Positions 9,186 to 17,102 of a stretch of DNA of 64,000 bases are shown in pieces; within the stretch, counting starts at the first letter, position 1, and every line of letters begins with the position of its first letter. The translations under genes were made by a program, and so were the position numbers. Source of the DNA: Lewinella sp. LCG006 (GTDB lineage Bacteria > Bacteroidota > Bacteroidia > Chitinophagales > Saprospiraceae); the NCBI RefSeq assembly GCF_040784935.1, contig NZ_CP160680.1, forward strand, positions 6,739,802 through 6,803,801. The letters run 5' to 3'. The notes beneath the pieces were generated by a model. It was given only the letters and a program-made list of their open reading frames with translations. It had not been told where the DNA came from and did not search any database.

Positions 9186-9629
9186 TTAGCGGGGATACCT
9201 CTGTTCCATAAGATAAAGATCATAACCAGGTGCCCAGTAATCTTTTTCTATATACGTTGTTTTGAAACCTGCTTTGCTAAAAAAGCCTTCTACTAATTGA
9301 GAAGTTCGAACGATGACTTTTTGCATTTCCTGATGCTTCCCCAACTGATCCAGACAGAAATTCAGGATTTGTCGCCCAAGCCCCCGTCCTTGGTATTCAG
9401 GATGAAAGACAAACCAGGAAACTTGTCCGGTGCAGGTATCCTTCTGATAAGCAAAGCCAGCACAACCCACTATGATGGCATCTACCTCCATGACGTAAAA
9501 ATCAGTGGGTGCGCTTCTTAAGAAAGTCTCAAAATGTGCCAATTCCTCTTCTCCAAAATACTGGGGGGTATTCCAACGAAAGAGCTGTAAGAGTCGCTCA
9601 ATATCGACAAGCTGAAATGGACGAATCAT
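9186..9629 (-). CDS. GNAT-family N-acetyltransferase
   Basis: A 147-residue acetyl-CoA-dependent acetyltransferase. The V-F-H-P-E-Y-Q-G-R-G-L-G-R-Q-I segment (residues ~74-88) contains the acetyl-CoA pyrophosphate-binding motif Q/RxxGxG/A; the final third has the FFSKAGFKTTYIEKDYW strand-turn typical of the fold. No signal peptide. The substrate is unknown. It is a single gene between maeB and a secreted protein on the same strand. Confidence 0.85.
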   Translation of the reverse strand: MIRPFQLVDIERLLQLFRWNTPQYFGEEELAHFETFLRSAPTDFYVMEVDAIIVGCAGFAYQKDTCTGQVSWFVFHPEYQGRGLGRQILNFCLDQLGKHQEMQKVIVRTSQLVEGFFSKAGFKTTYIEKDYWAPGYDLYLMEQRYPR

Positions 9630-9667
9630 GAAGGAAGAATTTTCTCGAAAGTAGCAAAATAAACCTA

Positions 9668-10231
9668 CTACCGCCCTCTATCTTCTACTGCTTTTTTTAA
9701 TAAGTACCAATCTGCCATTTTAGGCACGACATTAATATTATCCAAGGCGACATCTCCATCCGTTCCGTTAATTTCAGCGCGAAAACGAATTTGATGACTG
9801 GCACTTGTAGCCGTAAATACAGCCGTGAATGGTATCCATTGATTGAGGGTTGCTGGCATGGGAAAAGTGATTGTTTCTTTTCCATCAATATCTATTGCCA
9901 GCACATGAATGCCTGGACATTGACAGTTGGCAGCTGCTGCTCCCGCGCGATAATCTCCATTGATGGTGTACTGTGTACCGATTGTTAACCCTTGAATTTG
10001 TTGAAAAAGGGCGGGATCAGTAATTCCTTCTTCTTGATTTAACCAGATGAAACCGCCAGGGTTTCCTCCCTGTAATTGACTCGCAGTACTCCGCTCTACC
10101 TGTTCAATTTGCCAAGCAGTAAAAGCAGGATTACCGTTAAAGGCACCATTGGTAACTAAATTGGTATTTTGTCCATTTAGAAAAAATATACAAACGGTAA
10201 TAAAGAGGCCAGTCAAGAGCGTATTTTTCAT
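9668..10231 (-). CDS. secreted protein with a jelly-roll (carbohydrate-binding-like) domain
   Basis: A 187-residue protein with a clear signal peptide (MKNTLLTGLFITVCIFFLNG). It starts after cleavage with NLVTNGAFNGNPAFTAWQ, the opening strand pattern of CenC/DUF642-like carbohydrate-binding modules, and ends with a DVALDNINVVP strand that closes such folds. No catalytic domain is attached. The C-terminal ~20 residues are helical and charged; there is no T9SS sorting motif. A role in binding cell-surface polymers is inferred from fold alone. Confidence 0.65.
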   Translation of the reverse strand: MKNTLLTGLFITVCIFFLNGQNTNLVTNGAFNGNPAFTAWQIEQVERSTASQLQGGNPGGFIWLNQEEGITDPALFQQIQGLTIGTQYTINGDYRAGAAAANCQCPGIHVLAIDIDGKETITFPMPATLNQWIPFTAVFTATSASHQIRFRAEINGTDGDVALDNINVVPKMADWYLLKKAVEDRGR

Positions 10232-10333
10232 GAGTAGTTATTGAACTATTTGTATTAATTTATGTCAATACGATCTTTAGAGGTAAGTGACGAAGGGTGT
10301 TATTTTCATATTATACACGCTAAGTACAATAAA

Positions 10334-10368
10334 AAAGCTCGCCAAGTGCCATTGACTTGACGAGCTTT
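10334..10368 (-). terminator. terminator of the T9SS-cargo gene
   Basis: 14-base arms (AAAGCTCGCCAAGT / ACTTGACGAGCTTT) with one mismatch and a 7-base loop, 27 bases past the stop codon of the 10395-12854 gene. Six T residues follow on the minus strand. Confidence 0.75.
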
Positions 10369-10394
10369 CTTGCTGTTTCAAAAGGTGAGACCTT

Positions 10395-12854
10395 TTACTC
10401 TTTCACCACTTTCGAGGAATAAATTACGCCATCAGCGTAGATTTTAAGCAGGTATAATCCGGCTGGCTGTGCGGCCAAATCAATGGTATTTTCTACGGTG
10501 GTACGCTTTAATACCAATTGCCCGGTAGCGTTATACACTTCTACCCTATCCATAGCTATTTGAGGCAACTGCAACTCGCCGCTCGTTGGGTTAGGATACA
10601 CTTTTAAGTCCGTACTGGCCAAGTCTGTAACGCCTACAGACTCCAACAAAGTCACTTCCAAACAGAAACTACCTATAGCACTGTAATCGGCTGCAGCCAC
10701 GTAACCATCCACCATGAGTAGGTATTCAACCCCAGGTTCGGTAACGATCTCCAGGTAAGAATTATAAACCTGGTTATTAAAATCCTCATCATCGTTACAT
10801 GCTACGGCTGTAGGGCTTGCGCAATCACCGCTGTAAAGGGCAAACTGGGTGTCCGTATTGATCATGGGATTTATGGTGTCACACTGGATAGAACGAATAC
10901 TGTATTTTTCCCCATCGCCGGTAAAGGCATACCAAATGGTGTTGTTCAGTAAGGGTTCATCACCAAACCAGCATTCGTAGCCAGCACCAGGGTCATTGTC
11001 GGGATTGTAACCCGTATTGTCCTGGATAGTGGAAACCAAGGCTTCATTTAAAGGACCGTCGAACAGCGGATTAATATCAATAGCATCTACGCAAATATCG
11101 CCCGCCAGTTGCACATCCGTGACGGTGATCACATCGCTCTGGTTGTCAGAACAGCCATTACCATCCGTAAATGTGTAGGTAACAATCACTTCCCCCGCTC
11201 CCGCTGCGGCTGGATCAAAAGAGAAGCTCAGGCCGTTACCTTCGTCCGTGACGCCGGGACCACTGTAGGCTCCGCCTGCGGGGTTTCCACCTGAGATGCT
11301 CGTCTGTAAGCCAGCATCTACACCCACTGTGCTAAGACTGCTGGTGAACATAACGGTTGGAAGAGCAGCGACCGTAAGTGTGCTACTAGCGGTGGAGCTC
11401 CCTATAGTATAGCTTAGGCTGGTCGATCCTACCCCGGTGATACCAGGATCAAAGGTAAAGCTGGTTCCATTGCCATTATCCGTGACGCCGTTGCCGCTGT
11501 AAACACCACCTACTGGTGTAGCACCACCAGTTATGGTCTGAATACCAGCACCTTCACAAACGGTTCCCAGTGCAGGAAATGTGATGGAAGGGGCTACTAC
11601 GGTTACAGATACAGAGGTGCTAAAGTTACTGCCACAGGCTCCACTAGCAGTAGTGTAGGTAATACTGTGTGGGCCAACACCAGCCACAGCTGGATCAAAG
11701 GAAAAAGTCATCCCATTGCCATCATCTGTTACACCGGGACCGCTGTAAGTGCCTCCCACTGGAGTAGCCCCACCCAATCCTGTTTGGATACCATCCAATT
11801 CGTTATACGTTGTCGTAGCTAAGCTGAAGACAGGTATACCTAATAGTTCTGACGGAACGAAGCTATAGCAAACTTGCTCCGCTTGACATGAGCCTATAGA
11901 AAAAATAACAAATGAAGCTGTAGGGGGGAGAAAACTTAACTCTATAGATTCGGTAAATGTTAGCTGAGGAATGTAATTACCACAAGTTGCTGATTCTGTA
12001 CTAGTGGCTCCCCAAGCCGTAGCACCATTGAGCGCACCATCTACACTAAACGTAAAAACCCCACTAGGGTTATCTGGACATTCAATAACGGTTATTCCGT
12101 TGATCACCGGCATACAAGCACTACTCAAATCCACCCCTCCCGTAAAAGGCACCGTCGACAGGGCCAGGTTGGCTGCGGGGTTTTGAATGTTCCAGTTGGC
12201 CAAATTCATAATGGCCATGGCATCTGCCGGGTTACTGCGCAAGCTGGGGTTGTATTCTCCATCTGAAGCATTTAATATTGTCACTACTGCATTGGGGAAA
12301 TCAGCACGGGGGTCATCCCCGATGAGGTCGCTCCCATCAAATACATCCGTGAGGTTCAAGGCCGCATAGATGGCACTCACATTGTCCAATGGATCGACAG
12401 GATTAGAGGTATCAAAGGCAAACAGGACATCACTGGCCGACAATGAGAAACCGCCATTGCCCCCTAATGAAATAGTGCCTCCTGCGCCGGTTACGGTAAG
12501 TACATCGGTACTGGTTTCACTGACAAAGACCACATCTCCCGCAGCTAAACCTCCCGTCGGGGAGGTATAGATCATATAAGGTTCCCCATCGTCAACAAGC
12601 TCACAGAGGTTGTCAAAGTGGAAAGCGCCACATGTGCTGCGCCATTCTTCATCGGTAAAGTAAATAACCGTCCCCTCGGCGATGGCTTCTCCCGCTACAA
12701 AAGAAAACCCGTCGGGGCTACTGGTTCGGGTAACACCCACAAAAGCAACTTTAGGTGTTTGAGCCTGGAGGCTAATGGATGTGATCAGCATTAAGATCAC
12801 CACCAAAGCAGCACTGCGCTGCATGATGGAATTGGTAAAAGTAAATAACTTCAT
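10395..12854 (-). CDS. secreted repeat protein with C-terminal T9SS sorting domain
   Basis: An 819-residue exported protein. I chose the ATG at 12854 (MKLFTFTNSIMQRSAALVV...); an in-frame ATG at 12905 would add 17 non-hydrophobic residues, and one at 12824 also gives a signal peptide. The N-terminal domain (FVGVTRTSSPDGFSFVAGEA...) resembles regions common in Bacteroidota surface proteins. Residues ~350-590 hold three ~80-residue repeats with G-G-x-x-P-x-G-G-x-Y-S-G-x-G-V-T-D-x-G-N-G and an SFDP-x-x-x-G turn. The last ~75 residues are a type A sorting domain: KVYPNPTSGELQ, VEVYNATGQLV, GLYLLKI and a basic end (SSKVVKE). It is therefore expected to cross the outer membrane by T9SS and be attached or released at the surface. 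Confidence 0.85.
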   Translation of the reverse strand: MKLFTFTNSIMQRSAALVVILMLITSISLQAQTPKVAFVGVTRTSSPDGFSFVAGEAIAEGTVIYFTDEEWRSTCGAFHFDNLCELVDDGEPYMIYTSPTGGLAAGDVVFVSETSTDVLTVTGAGGTISLGGNGGFSLSASDVLFAFDTSNPVDPLDNVSAIYAALNLTDVFDGSDLIGDDPRADFPNAVVTILNASDGEYNPSLRSNPADAMAIMNLANWNIQNPAANLALSTVPFTGGVDLSSACMPVINGITVIECPDNPSGVFTFSVDGALNGATAWGATSTESATCGNYIPQLTFTESIELSFLPPTASFVIFSIGSCQAEQVCYSFVPSELLGIPVFSLATTTYNELDGIQTGLGGATPVGGTYSGPGVTDDGNGMTFSFDPAVAGVGPHSITYTTASGACGSNFSTSVSVTVVAPSITFPALGTVCEGAGIQTITGGATPVGGVYSGNGVTDNGNGTSFTFDPGITGVGSTSLSYTIGSSTASSTLTVAALPTVMFTSSLSTVGVDAGLQTSISGGNPAGGAYSGPGVTDEGNGLSFSFDPAAAGAGEVIVTYTFTDGNGCSDNQSDVITVTDVQLAGDICVDAIDINPLFDGPLNEALVSTIQDNTGYNPDNDPGAGYECWFGDEPLLNNTIWYAFTGDGEKYSIRSIQCDTINPMINTDTQFALYSGDCASPTAVACNDDEDFNNQVYNSYLEIVTEPGVEYLLMVDGYVAAADYSAIGSFCLEVTLLESVGVTDLASTDLKVYPNPTSGELQLPQIAMDRVEVYNATGQLVLKRTTVENTIDLAAQPAGLYLLKIYADGVIYSSKVVKE

Positions 12855-12953
12855 AATGGATAATTTTGAATATGAGACAAGGTGATTGTTGTTCCAAAAT
12901 AGCATTTTGAATTGATCTTATCCTCTGGTTGTTGAACAACTTTCATTGTTTTA

Positions 12954-13424
12954 TCAAGCCCTATCTAAGCCAAATAGCATTTTTAATCCTTTGAAGATGT
13001 GGAAAAAGGCTCTTTGCGGGCCTGCGATTGGTGTTATAGAAATTTCAAATACTCCCTGATCTATCATTACGTCCCCTGTAGCTTCACTGGTGTACGGAGT
13101 TGTAGCATCCAGAAATTCTACTTCTACTTTGTAAGGAAGATTTTTCATACTAATTGACGGGTTCAACCAGTTTTGATCGCCAAATGGTGCAATAATCGGC
13201 AGCTTTGGCTCTTTCACCTCACTTTTAACCTGCAATACAGTGACGTAGTCTTTTTTAGGTGATACGGTATTATCAGTAATTGTAATCGTTATATTAAGTT
13301 TACTATCAAAAGGCGTTCCATCTTCGGTTTCCAGAAAGCAACCAAACCCTGGATCGGCTGCTTTGGGTTGAACGACTTTAACTTTCTTTTTGTCTCCTTC
13401 ATTGAATACAGGATCGTTGGCCAT
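12954..13424 (-). CDS. hypothetical protein
   Basis: A 156-residue protein without signal peptide or membrane segment. The N-terminus is charged (NEGDKKKVKVVQPK); the middle is predicted beta-rich with repeated I/V-T alternation (LNITITITDNTV, VEVEFLDATTPY). The C-terminal 25 residues are amphipathic and hydrophobic (FFHIFKGLKMLFGL). I do not recognise a family. It lies on the same strand as the CHAT gene, 237 bases downstream of that gene's stop, with a long imperfect palindrome between them, so co-transcription is doubtful. Confidence 0.55.
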   Translation of the reverse strand: MANDPVFNEGDKKKVKVVQPKAADPGFGCFLETEDGTPFDSKLNITITITDNTVSPKKDYVTVLQVKSEVKEPKLPIIAPFGDQNWLNPSISMKNLPYKVEVEFLDATTPYTSEATGDVMIDQGVFEISITPIAGPQRAFFHIFKGLKMLFGLDRA

Positions 13425-13487
13425 TGGTTTGATTATTTTATAGTGTATGAAATAAATCAGATGAATGATTCAAGTACGCTGGTTAGT

Positions 13488-13611
13488 GACGGATTAAAAA
13501 TAACTGCCCCCATTTTTGATTCGCTAAAATTTTCTAAGCAAGCGACTAAAAGGAGCTTGCGTGAAAATATTCGCGAATCGGTAGAAAAAATGGGGGGCAG
13601 TTATTTCCGTC
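13488..13611. repeat. 124-bp imperfect palindrome
   Basis: The outer arms pair GACGG with CCGTC, then AAATAACTGCCCCCA with TGGGGGGCAGTTATTT, then GCGAATC with GATTCGC, interrupted by a 7-base bulge and a 5-base AATAA insertion. The tip is an A/T-rich loop that also contains a shorter complement (GCAAGC / GCTTGC). It lies between the 12954-13424 gene and the CHAT gene. The CCGTC arm is followed by five T residues on the plus strand. Whether it is a MITE-like element or a structured RNA end is not decided by this single copy. Confidence 0.7.
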
Positions 13612-13661
13612 TTTTTACTTAATGTACCTGGCAAGCTATAAGGTAAGTCCCAATGCGGTTT

Positions 13662-16508
13662 TTATTCCAAAAGCACAAACCCTGCCCATAGAAAAGGATC
13701 CTGGTAGCGTGCTCGCATGTAAGCTTGTGCTGCGCGAAATGCTTCCGGAATAGACTTTCCTTCCTCCAACCACGCTATGTAAAAAGTAGTCATAAAAGCC
13801 TGGGCCTGATAATCAGGCACTTGCCAGAGGGTCATAATAAGGTAGCGCGCTCCGGCAATTTTGAAGGCACGCTGTAGGCCATAGACGCCTTCTGTGCTTT
13901 TAATATCTCCCAAGCCTGTTTCACAGGCTGAAAGAATGACCAGTTCGGTTTCCCTCAGATTCATTTTGCTCACTTCGTAGGCCGTCAGTATGCCATCTTC
14001 TCCGCCTTGCGCTCTGGGGCGGCCAGTGCTCCAGGCGTAATTGCCGTCGGCCAGCACCAATCCAGAACGAATCATCGAGCGTTCCGAGCTACGGAAAGCC
14101 AGCTCATCTACGCCAGGAATTTGTTCGGGGTCCGGAAAAAAGAAGCCGTGCGTCGCCAGGTGAAGAATGCCAGGAGACGGCCTGGCTTTACCAAAATCCT
14201 TCAGGGAGGCCTCTGTTGCGTCCTTTCCCATCAGTACCCTGGTTGGGTAGCCTGCTTCTACGAGCAAGTCTTTGCCCATCGTTATTTCTACTTCCGTCCA
14301 GGGAAGTTCCTGCCAATAGGCACCCTCCTTATCGTTTTCAAGGGACTGGTTTTGCGGGCCCCATAGGTGCCTTCCTCTACTTGAGGTACTGTTCATATCC
14401 GGGGTGACCTCCTCTTGCTTAGTATCTCCATAGTTAATCCCGCCGTACAGCACTGCTGCGGACATGGCCTCTTCCGTACTTGTTTTTCTTGACACAACCA
14501 ATTGCCGCGTACTTCCCAGCGTGTACCATTCAAACTTTCGTGACAAGCTAACACCATCAGGCGAAGGGATAGCTCCTAAATTGACTCTATGCAGCAAGCC
14601 AGAAGGAGAACAATAAATGCGTTTGATACCGCTGTGTTTGTCCAAAGCCTCTGCTATTGGTTCCCATATTAGTTGGTACAACAAATTTCCTATAGCGTCC
14701 TTGCTGTACATGGCGTTGATCATAGCAGCGTTAGACACTGATTTACTATGAAGTAGGCTGTCTAAACTGCTTTCTGAAAACAAAGGGATAAAGAGGGGCA
14801 ACTGCGAATTTTGGGCCAATAGTAAGGCGGCATATTTCATCGACTTCTGGCCATCACTAGTGCTCAGGTACTGAATAAATTCGATAGCCACCTCTTCTGC
14901 TTGAAGTTCATTTTGTACTTCTTTCCAGGTAACTTGCTGTAACGCACTGCCAAAGTCTGCCGTTCTTCTGATCAATGCTTTTTCAAGCCAACTTGCCTCC
15001 ATTTCCAGTTGCTCCACATTTTCTTGCTCCTCCAATGGTGAGGCATACTGCGCTGCCAACTGCTGGTGAACGCTCCGTAAGTCTTCATACATAGCATTGG
15101 TCGCACTGTCTACGGTGGTCAATTGGTTCAACTGAAGTGCAGCCTGTAAAAGGAAGCCCTTATAGACCATGATTTTATCATAAGCCAAGTCGGCGAGCAG
15201 TGGATATTGTTCCGCAAAAGCAAAGTAGTAGTACAAGTTCTTTTTGTAGTCCTCGGTGTAATTGGCCAATTCCTCTTCAGAGAAATGCCGGGTGGCACTG
15301 GTGAGACCTTTTTCTTCCAGTTCACCTAAAGCTCGCAGGGCTTCAGCAGCGGCTTGGTAATCTTGTAAAGCCTGTTCACTTTCGGCAAGTGATTTTAAGC
15401 CGCGTAAATAGCGCGGGTGATTTTTGCTCAAATGAAAGGCTAGCATCGTCAATGCCTGTAGCTGCGTTTCTTTGCTTAATTGAATCTTGCCTTGAGCAAA
15501 ATAGACATCTCCCAAATTCTGTAAAAAGTAACCATAATCCACCCCATTGGCTTGGCCATTATTGGTCAGAATAGCTAAAGCTTGATGGAGGTATTCTTCT
15601 GCCGCCGTTAGTCGCCCGGTATATTCATAAATGACGGCCAAGCTATTGAGAATGGTGGCATAATCCTGATGGTCGGTGCCAATGTATTCGCTTTCCAGGC
15701 TTTTGGCCTCATTGTAATACTGTTCAGCAAGTTCAAGCTCGTTCAGCTGAAAATACAAAGCCCCTAGATTAAGAAGTAGATCAGTATAAGTGTAAAGGTC
15801 CAGTTCTTCTTGGGCCTCGTAGATGGCCTTGGCTTCCAGGTAAAGATTTTTGGCTTTTGCATTATTACTGGTGAGGTAATACAAGTTGCCTAAACTGATC
15901 AGACTCATGCCGTAGTCAGGGTGAGAGGTGCCTAACAGTCGTTCTCTTATTTCTTTAGCCGATAATCCATAAATTTCTGCTTGTTCATAATCCCCCAAAT
16001 TCATGTAGAGGCCCGACAAATTGAGCAGGGTATTGGCGTAGGTTAAACTTTCACGACCTGCACTCTGCTCCCGAATCCGTAAAACCTCCTGGTAGATGGG
16101 TGCTGCTTGCTCAAACGCTCCCATCACATCATAGACGATGGCTAGATTATTCAGGCTTTTACCATAATCCAGATGCATGGTTCCCAATAATTCCGCCCTC
16201 AATTCCTTTGATTGCAGGTACCAGGGAATAGCTTCCTGGTTTTGCCCCATGAAATAGCGTATCCTCCCCTCGTTAAAACAATAACTCGCATAAGCCACCG
16301 AATGCTCCCCACAGCAGGCCATGGCCATCTCCCCAGCAGCAGCCGAAGCGGCAAAGGCCAATTCAAATTCCGCCTCCGCCGTGTAAGCACGTGAAACCTC
16401 GATAAGGCTATCAATAGTTGGTGGAGTAACGGTAGGCTGAGCAATAGCCAAAAAAGGGAAGAACAGCTGTACACACAGCTGAAGTAAAAGGGATGTAGGG
16501 GTTTTCAT
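13662..16508 (-). CDS. secreted TPR-CHAT protein (putative caspase-like protease)
   Basis: A 948-residue protein with a signal peptide (hydrophobic to ~23, ending AIAQ). Residues ~30-420 are tandem TPRs with the W/L-G-Y-F-P pattern (e.g. LNNLAIVYDVMGAFEQAAPI, LNSLAVIYEYTGRLTAAEEY). After a helical linker comes a CHAT domain: ILHLATHGFFFPDP with His787 and LVILSACETGLGD with Cys862, the His/Cys dyad of clan CD proteases, then MTLWQVPD and the closing PFLWAGFVL. Known TPR-CHAT proteins act as regulated proteases (e.g. Craspase), but exported versions have no established role. The dyad is intact. It is monocistronic as far as I see; a small-RNA-like leader lies upstream at 16620-16722. Confidence 0.85.
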   Translation of the reverse strand: MKTPTSLLLQLCVQLFFPFLAIAQPTVTPPTIDSLIEVSRAYTAEAEFELAFAASAAAGEMAMACCGEHSVAYASYCFNEGRIRYFMGQNQEAIPWYLQSKELRAELLGTMHLDYGKSLNNLAIVYDVMGAFEQAAPIYQEVLRIREQSAGRESLTYANTLLNLSGLYMNLGDYEQAEIYGLSAKEIRERLLGTSHPDYGMSLISLGNLYYLTSNNAKAKNLYLEAKAIYEAQEELDLYTYTDLLLNLGALYFQLNELELAEQYYNEAKSLESEYIGTDHQDYATILNSLAVIYEYTGRLTAAEEYLHQALAILTNNGQANGVDYGYFLQNLGDVYFAQGKIQLSKETQLQALTMLAFHLSKNHPRYLRGLKSLAESEQALQDYQAAAEALRALGELEEKGLTSATRHFSEEELANYTEDYKKNLYYYFAFAEQYPLLADLAYDKIMVYKGFLLQAALQLNQLTTVDSATNAMYEDLRSVHQQLAAQYASPLEEQENVEQLEMEASWLEKALIRRTADFGSALQQVTWKEVQNELQAEEVAIEFIQYLSTSDGQKSMKYAALLLAQNSQLPLFIPLFSESSLDSLLHSKSVSNAAMINAMYSKDAIGNLLYQLIWEPIAEALDKHSGIKRIYCSPSGLLHRVNLGAIPSPDGVSLSRKFEWYTLGSTRQLVVSRKTSTEEAMSAAVLYGGINYGDTKQEEVTPDMNSTSSRGRHLWGPQNQSLENDKEGAYWQELPWTEVEITMGKDLLVEAGYPTRVLMGKDATEASLKDFGKARPSPGILHLATHGFFFPDPEQIPGVDELAFRSSERSMIRSGLVLADGNYAWSTGRPRAQGGEDGILTAYEVSKMNLRETELVILSACETGLGDIKSTEGVYGLQRAFKIAGARYLIMTLWQVPDYQAQAFMTTFYIAWLEEGKSIPEAFRAAQAYMRARYQDPFLWAGFVLLE

Positions 16509-16619
16509 ACGGGTTAATACGGCTGCTTTTGTTCAGCTGATCACAAGATTGCAAAAAATCAGGGAAGGGCAAAATGAAGCTTGAGCATGATGAGGTGGGC
16601 CGCAATAACCATGAAGCAC

Positions 16620-16652
16620 AAAAAAAAGCCCCGTTAGCGAACTGCTAACAGG
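16620..16652 (-). terminator. Rho-independent terminator ending the 16.6-kb RNA
   Basis: On the minus strand: CCTGTTAGC, loop AGTTC, GCTAACGGG, then GC and a run of T residues. One pair is a U-G wobble; all others are canonical. It ends ~110 bases before the CHAT start codon, so it either ends an independent RNA or attenuates that gene. Confidence 0.8.
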
Positions 16653-16722
16653 ACCCAAAAGTCATCCCTATGATTAATTCGTTAGCGTAATGGATATTAC
16701 GCAATAGTCTTAGCGTAATCGC
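16620..16722 (-). ncRNA. candidate ~100-nt structured RNA or attenuating leader
   Basis: The segment has its own consensus promoter upstream and an intrinsic terminator at its end. Between them are two copies of ATTACGCTAA (minus strand), one on each side of TTGCGTAAT, so the middle strand can pair with either copy. The GCTAAC of the second copy can also pair with the GTTAGC of the terminator's 5' arm. This gives mutually exclusive foldings that include or disrupt the terminator. No long ORF lies inside. It could be a trans-acting sRNA or a switchable leader of the TPR-CHAT gene. I do not recognise a known RNA family in it. Confidence 0.5.
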
Positions 16723-16727
16723 TGTAA

Positions 16728-16758
16728 CAAAAATAGCTTTCCTTTTTTCATCAACAAA
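16728..16758 (-). promoter_or_regulatory. consensus Bacteroidota promoter (TTTG-N19-TATTTTTG)
   Basis: On the minus strand TTTG (16758-16755) is separated by exactly 19 bases from TATTTTTG (16735-16728). This fits the -33/-7 consensus of the Bacteroidota primary sigma factor at every fixed position and predicts initiation near 16722. Confidence 0.65.
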
Positions 16759-16955
16759 ATAATCCCGTCTTCCTTTACGAAACGTACCCTAAACCAACGG
16801 GAACGGTGATTTTATGACTCAATTTTGTAATTAATACTTCACAATAGTATTTTTTAGAAAAAATATTCACTCCGAGCAGCGTTTTCATAACATAAGGCAT
16901 CTAGCCCTTATACACGAGTTGATTTTCAGAGCGAACCTTTAACAGATTTTCCTTC

Positions 16956-17001
16956 AAATGAAGCACCACTCAGCACAATGCGAGTGGTGCTTTCTTCATT
17001 T
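16956..17001. repeat. inverted repeat, terminator-like
   Basis: A 9-bp GC-rich stem (GCACCACTC / GAGTGGTGC, 10-base loop) extended by AAATGAA / TTCATTT with a 4-base bulge. It lies in the 594-base gap between the CHAT gene and the S46 peptidase, 100 bases before the latter. No plus-strand gene precedes it, so what it would terminate is unclear. Apart from this and the RNA at 16.6-16.7 kb I see nothing else in the gap. Confidence 0.5.
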
Positions 17002-17102
17002 ATAGTCCTCCCAGCCCCCCTAAAATACGGATCAAGTCTACCCATATCCTTTCATATTGTTCTTATCTTGCGGTAAAATTTCAAGTAAACCAATTTATCT
17101 AT

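Noticed and set aside
13662-16508. CHAT gene as part of a CRISPR-Craspase or gasdermin defence system
   Set aside because: There is no cas gene, repeat-spacer array or gasdermin-like ORF nearby, and the protein has an export signal.
16710-16751. 13-codon ORF (MKKGKLFLLQRLR) as a leader peptide of the 16.6-kb RNA
   Set aside because: It overlaps the consensus -33/-7 promoter; the predicted transcript starts after most of the ORF, and it has no run of a regulatory amino acid.
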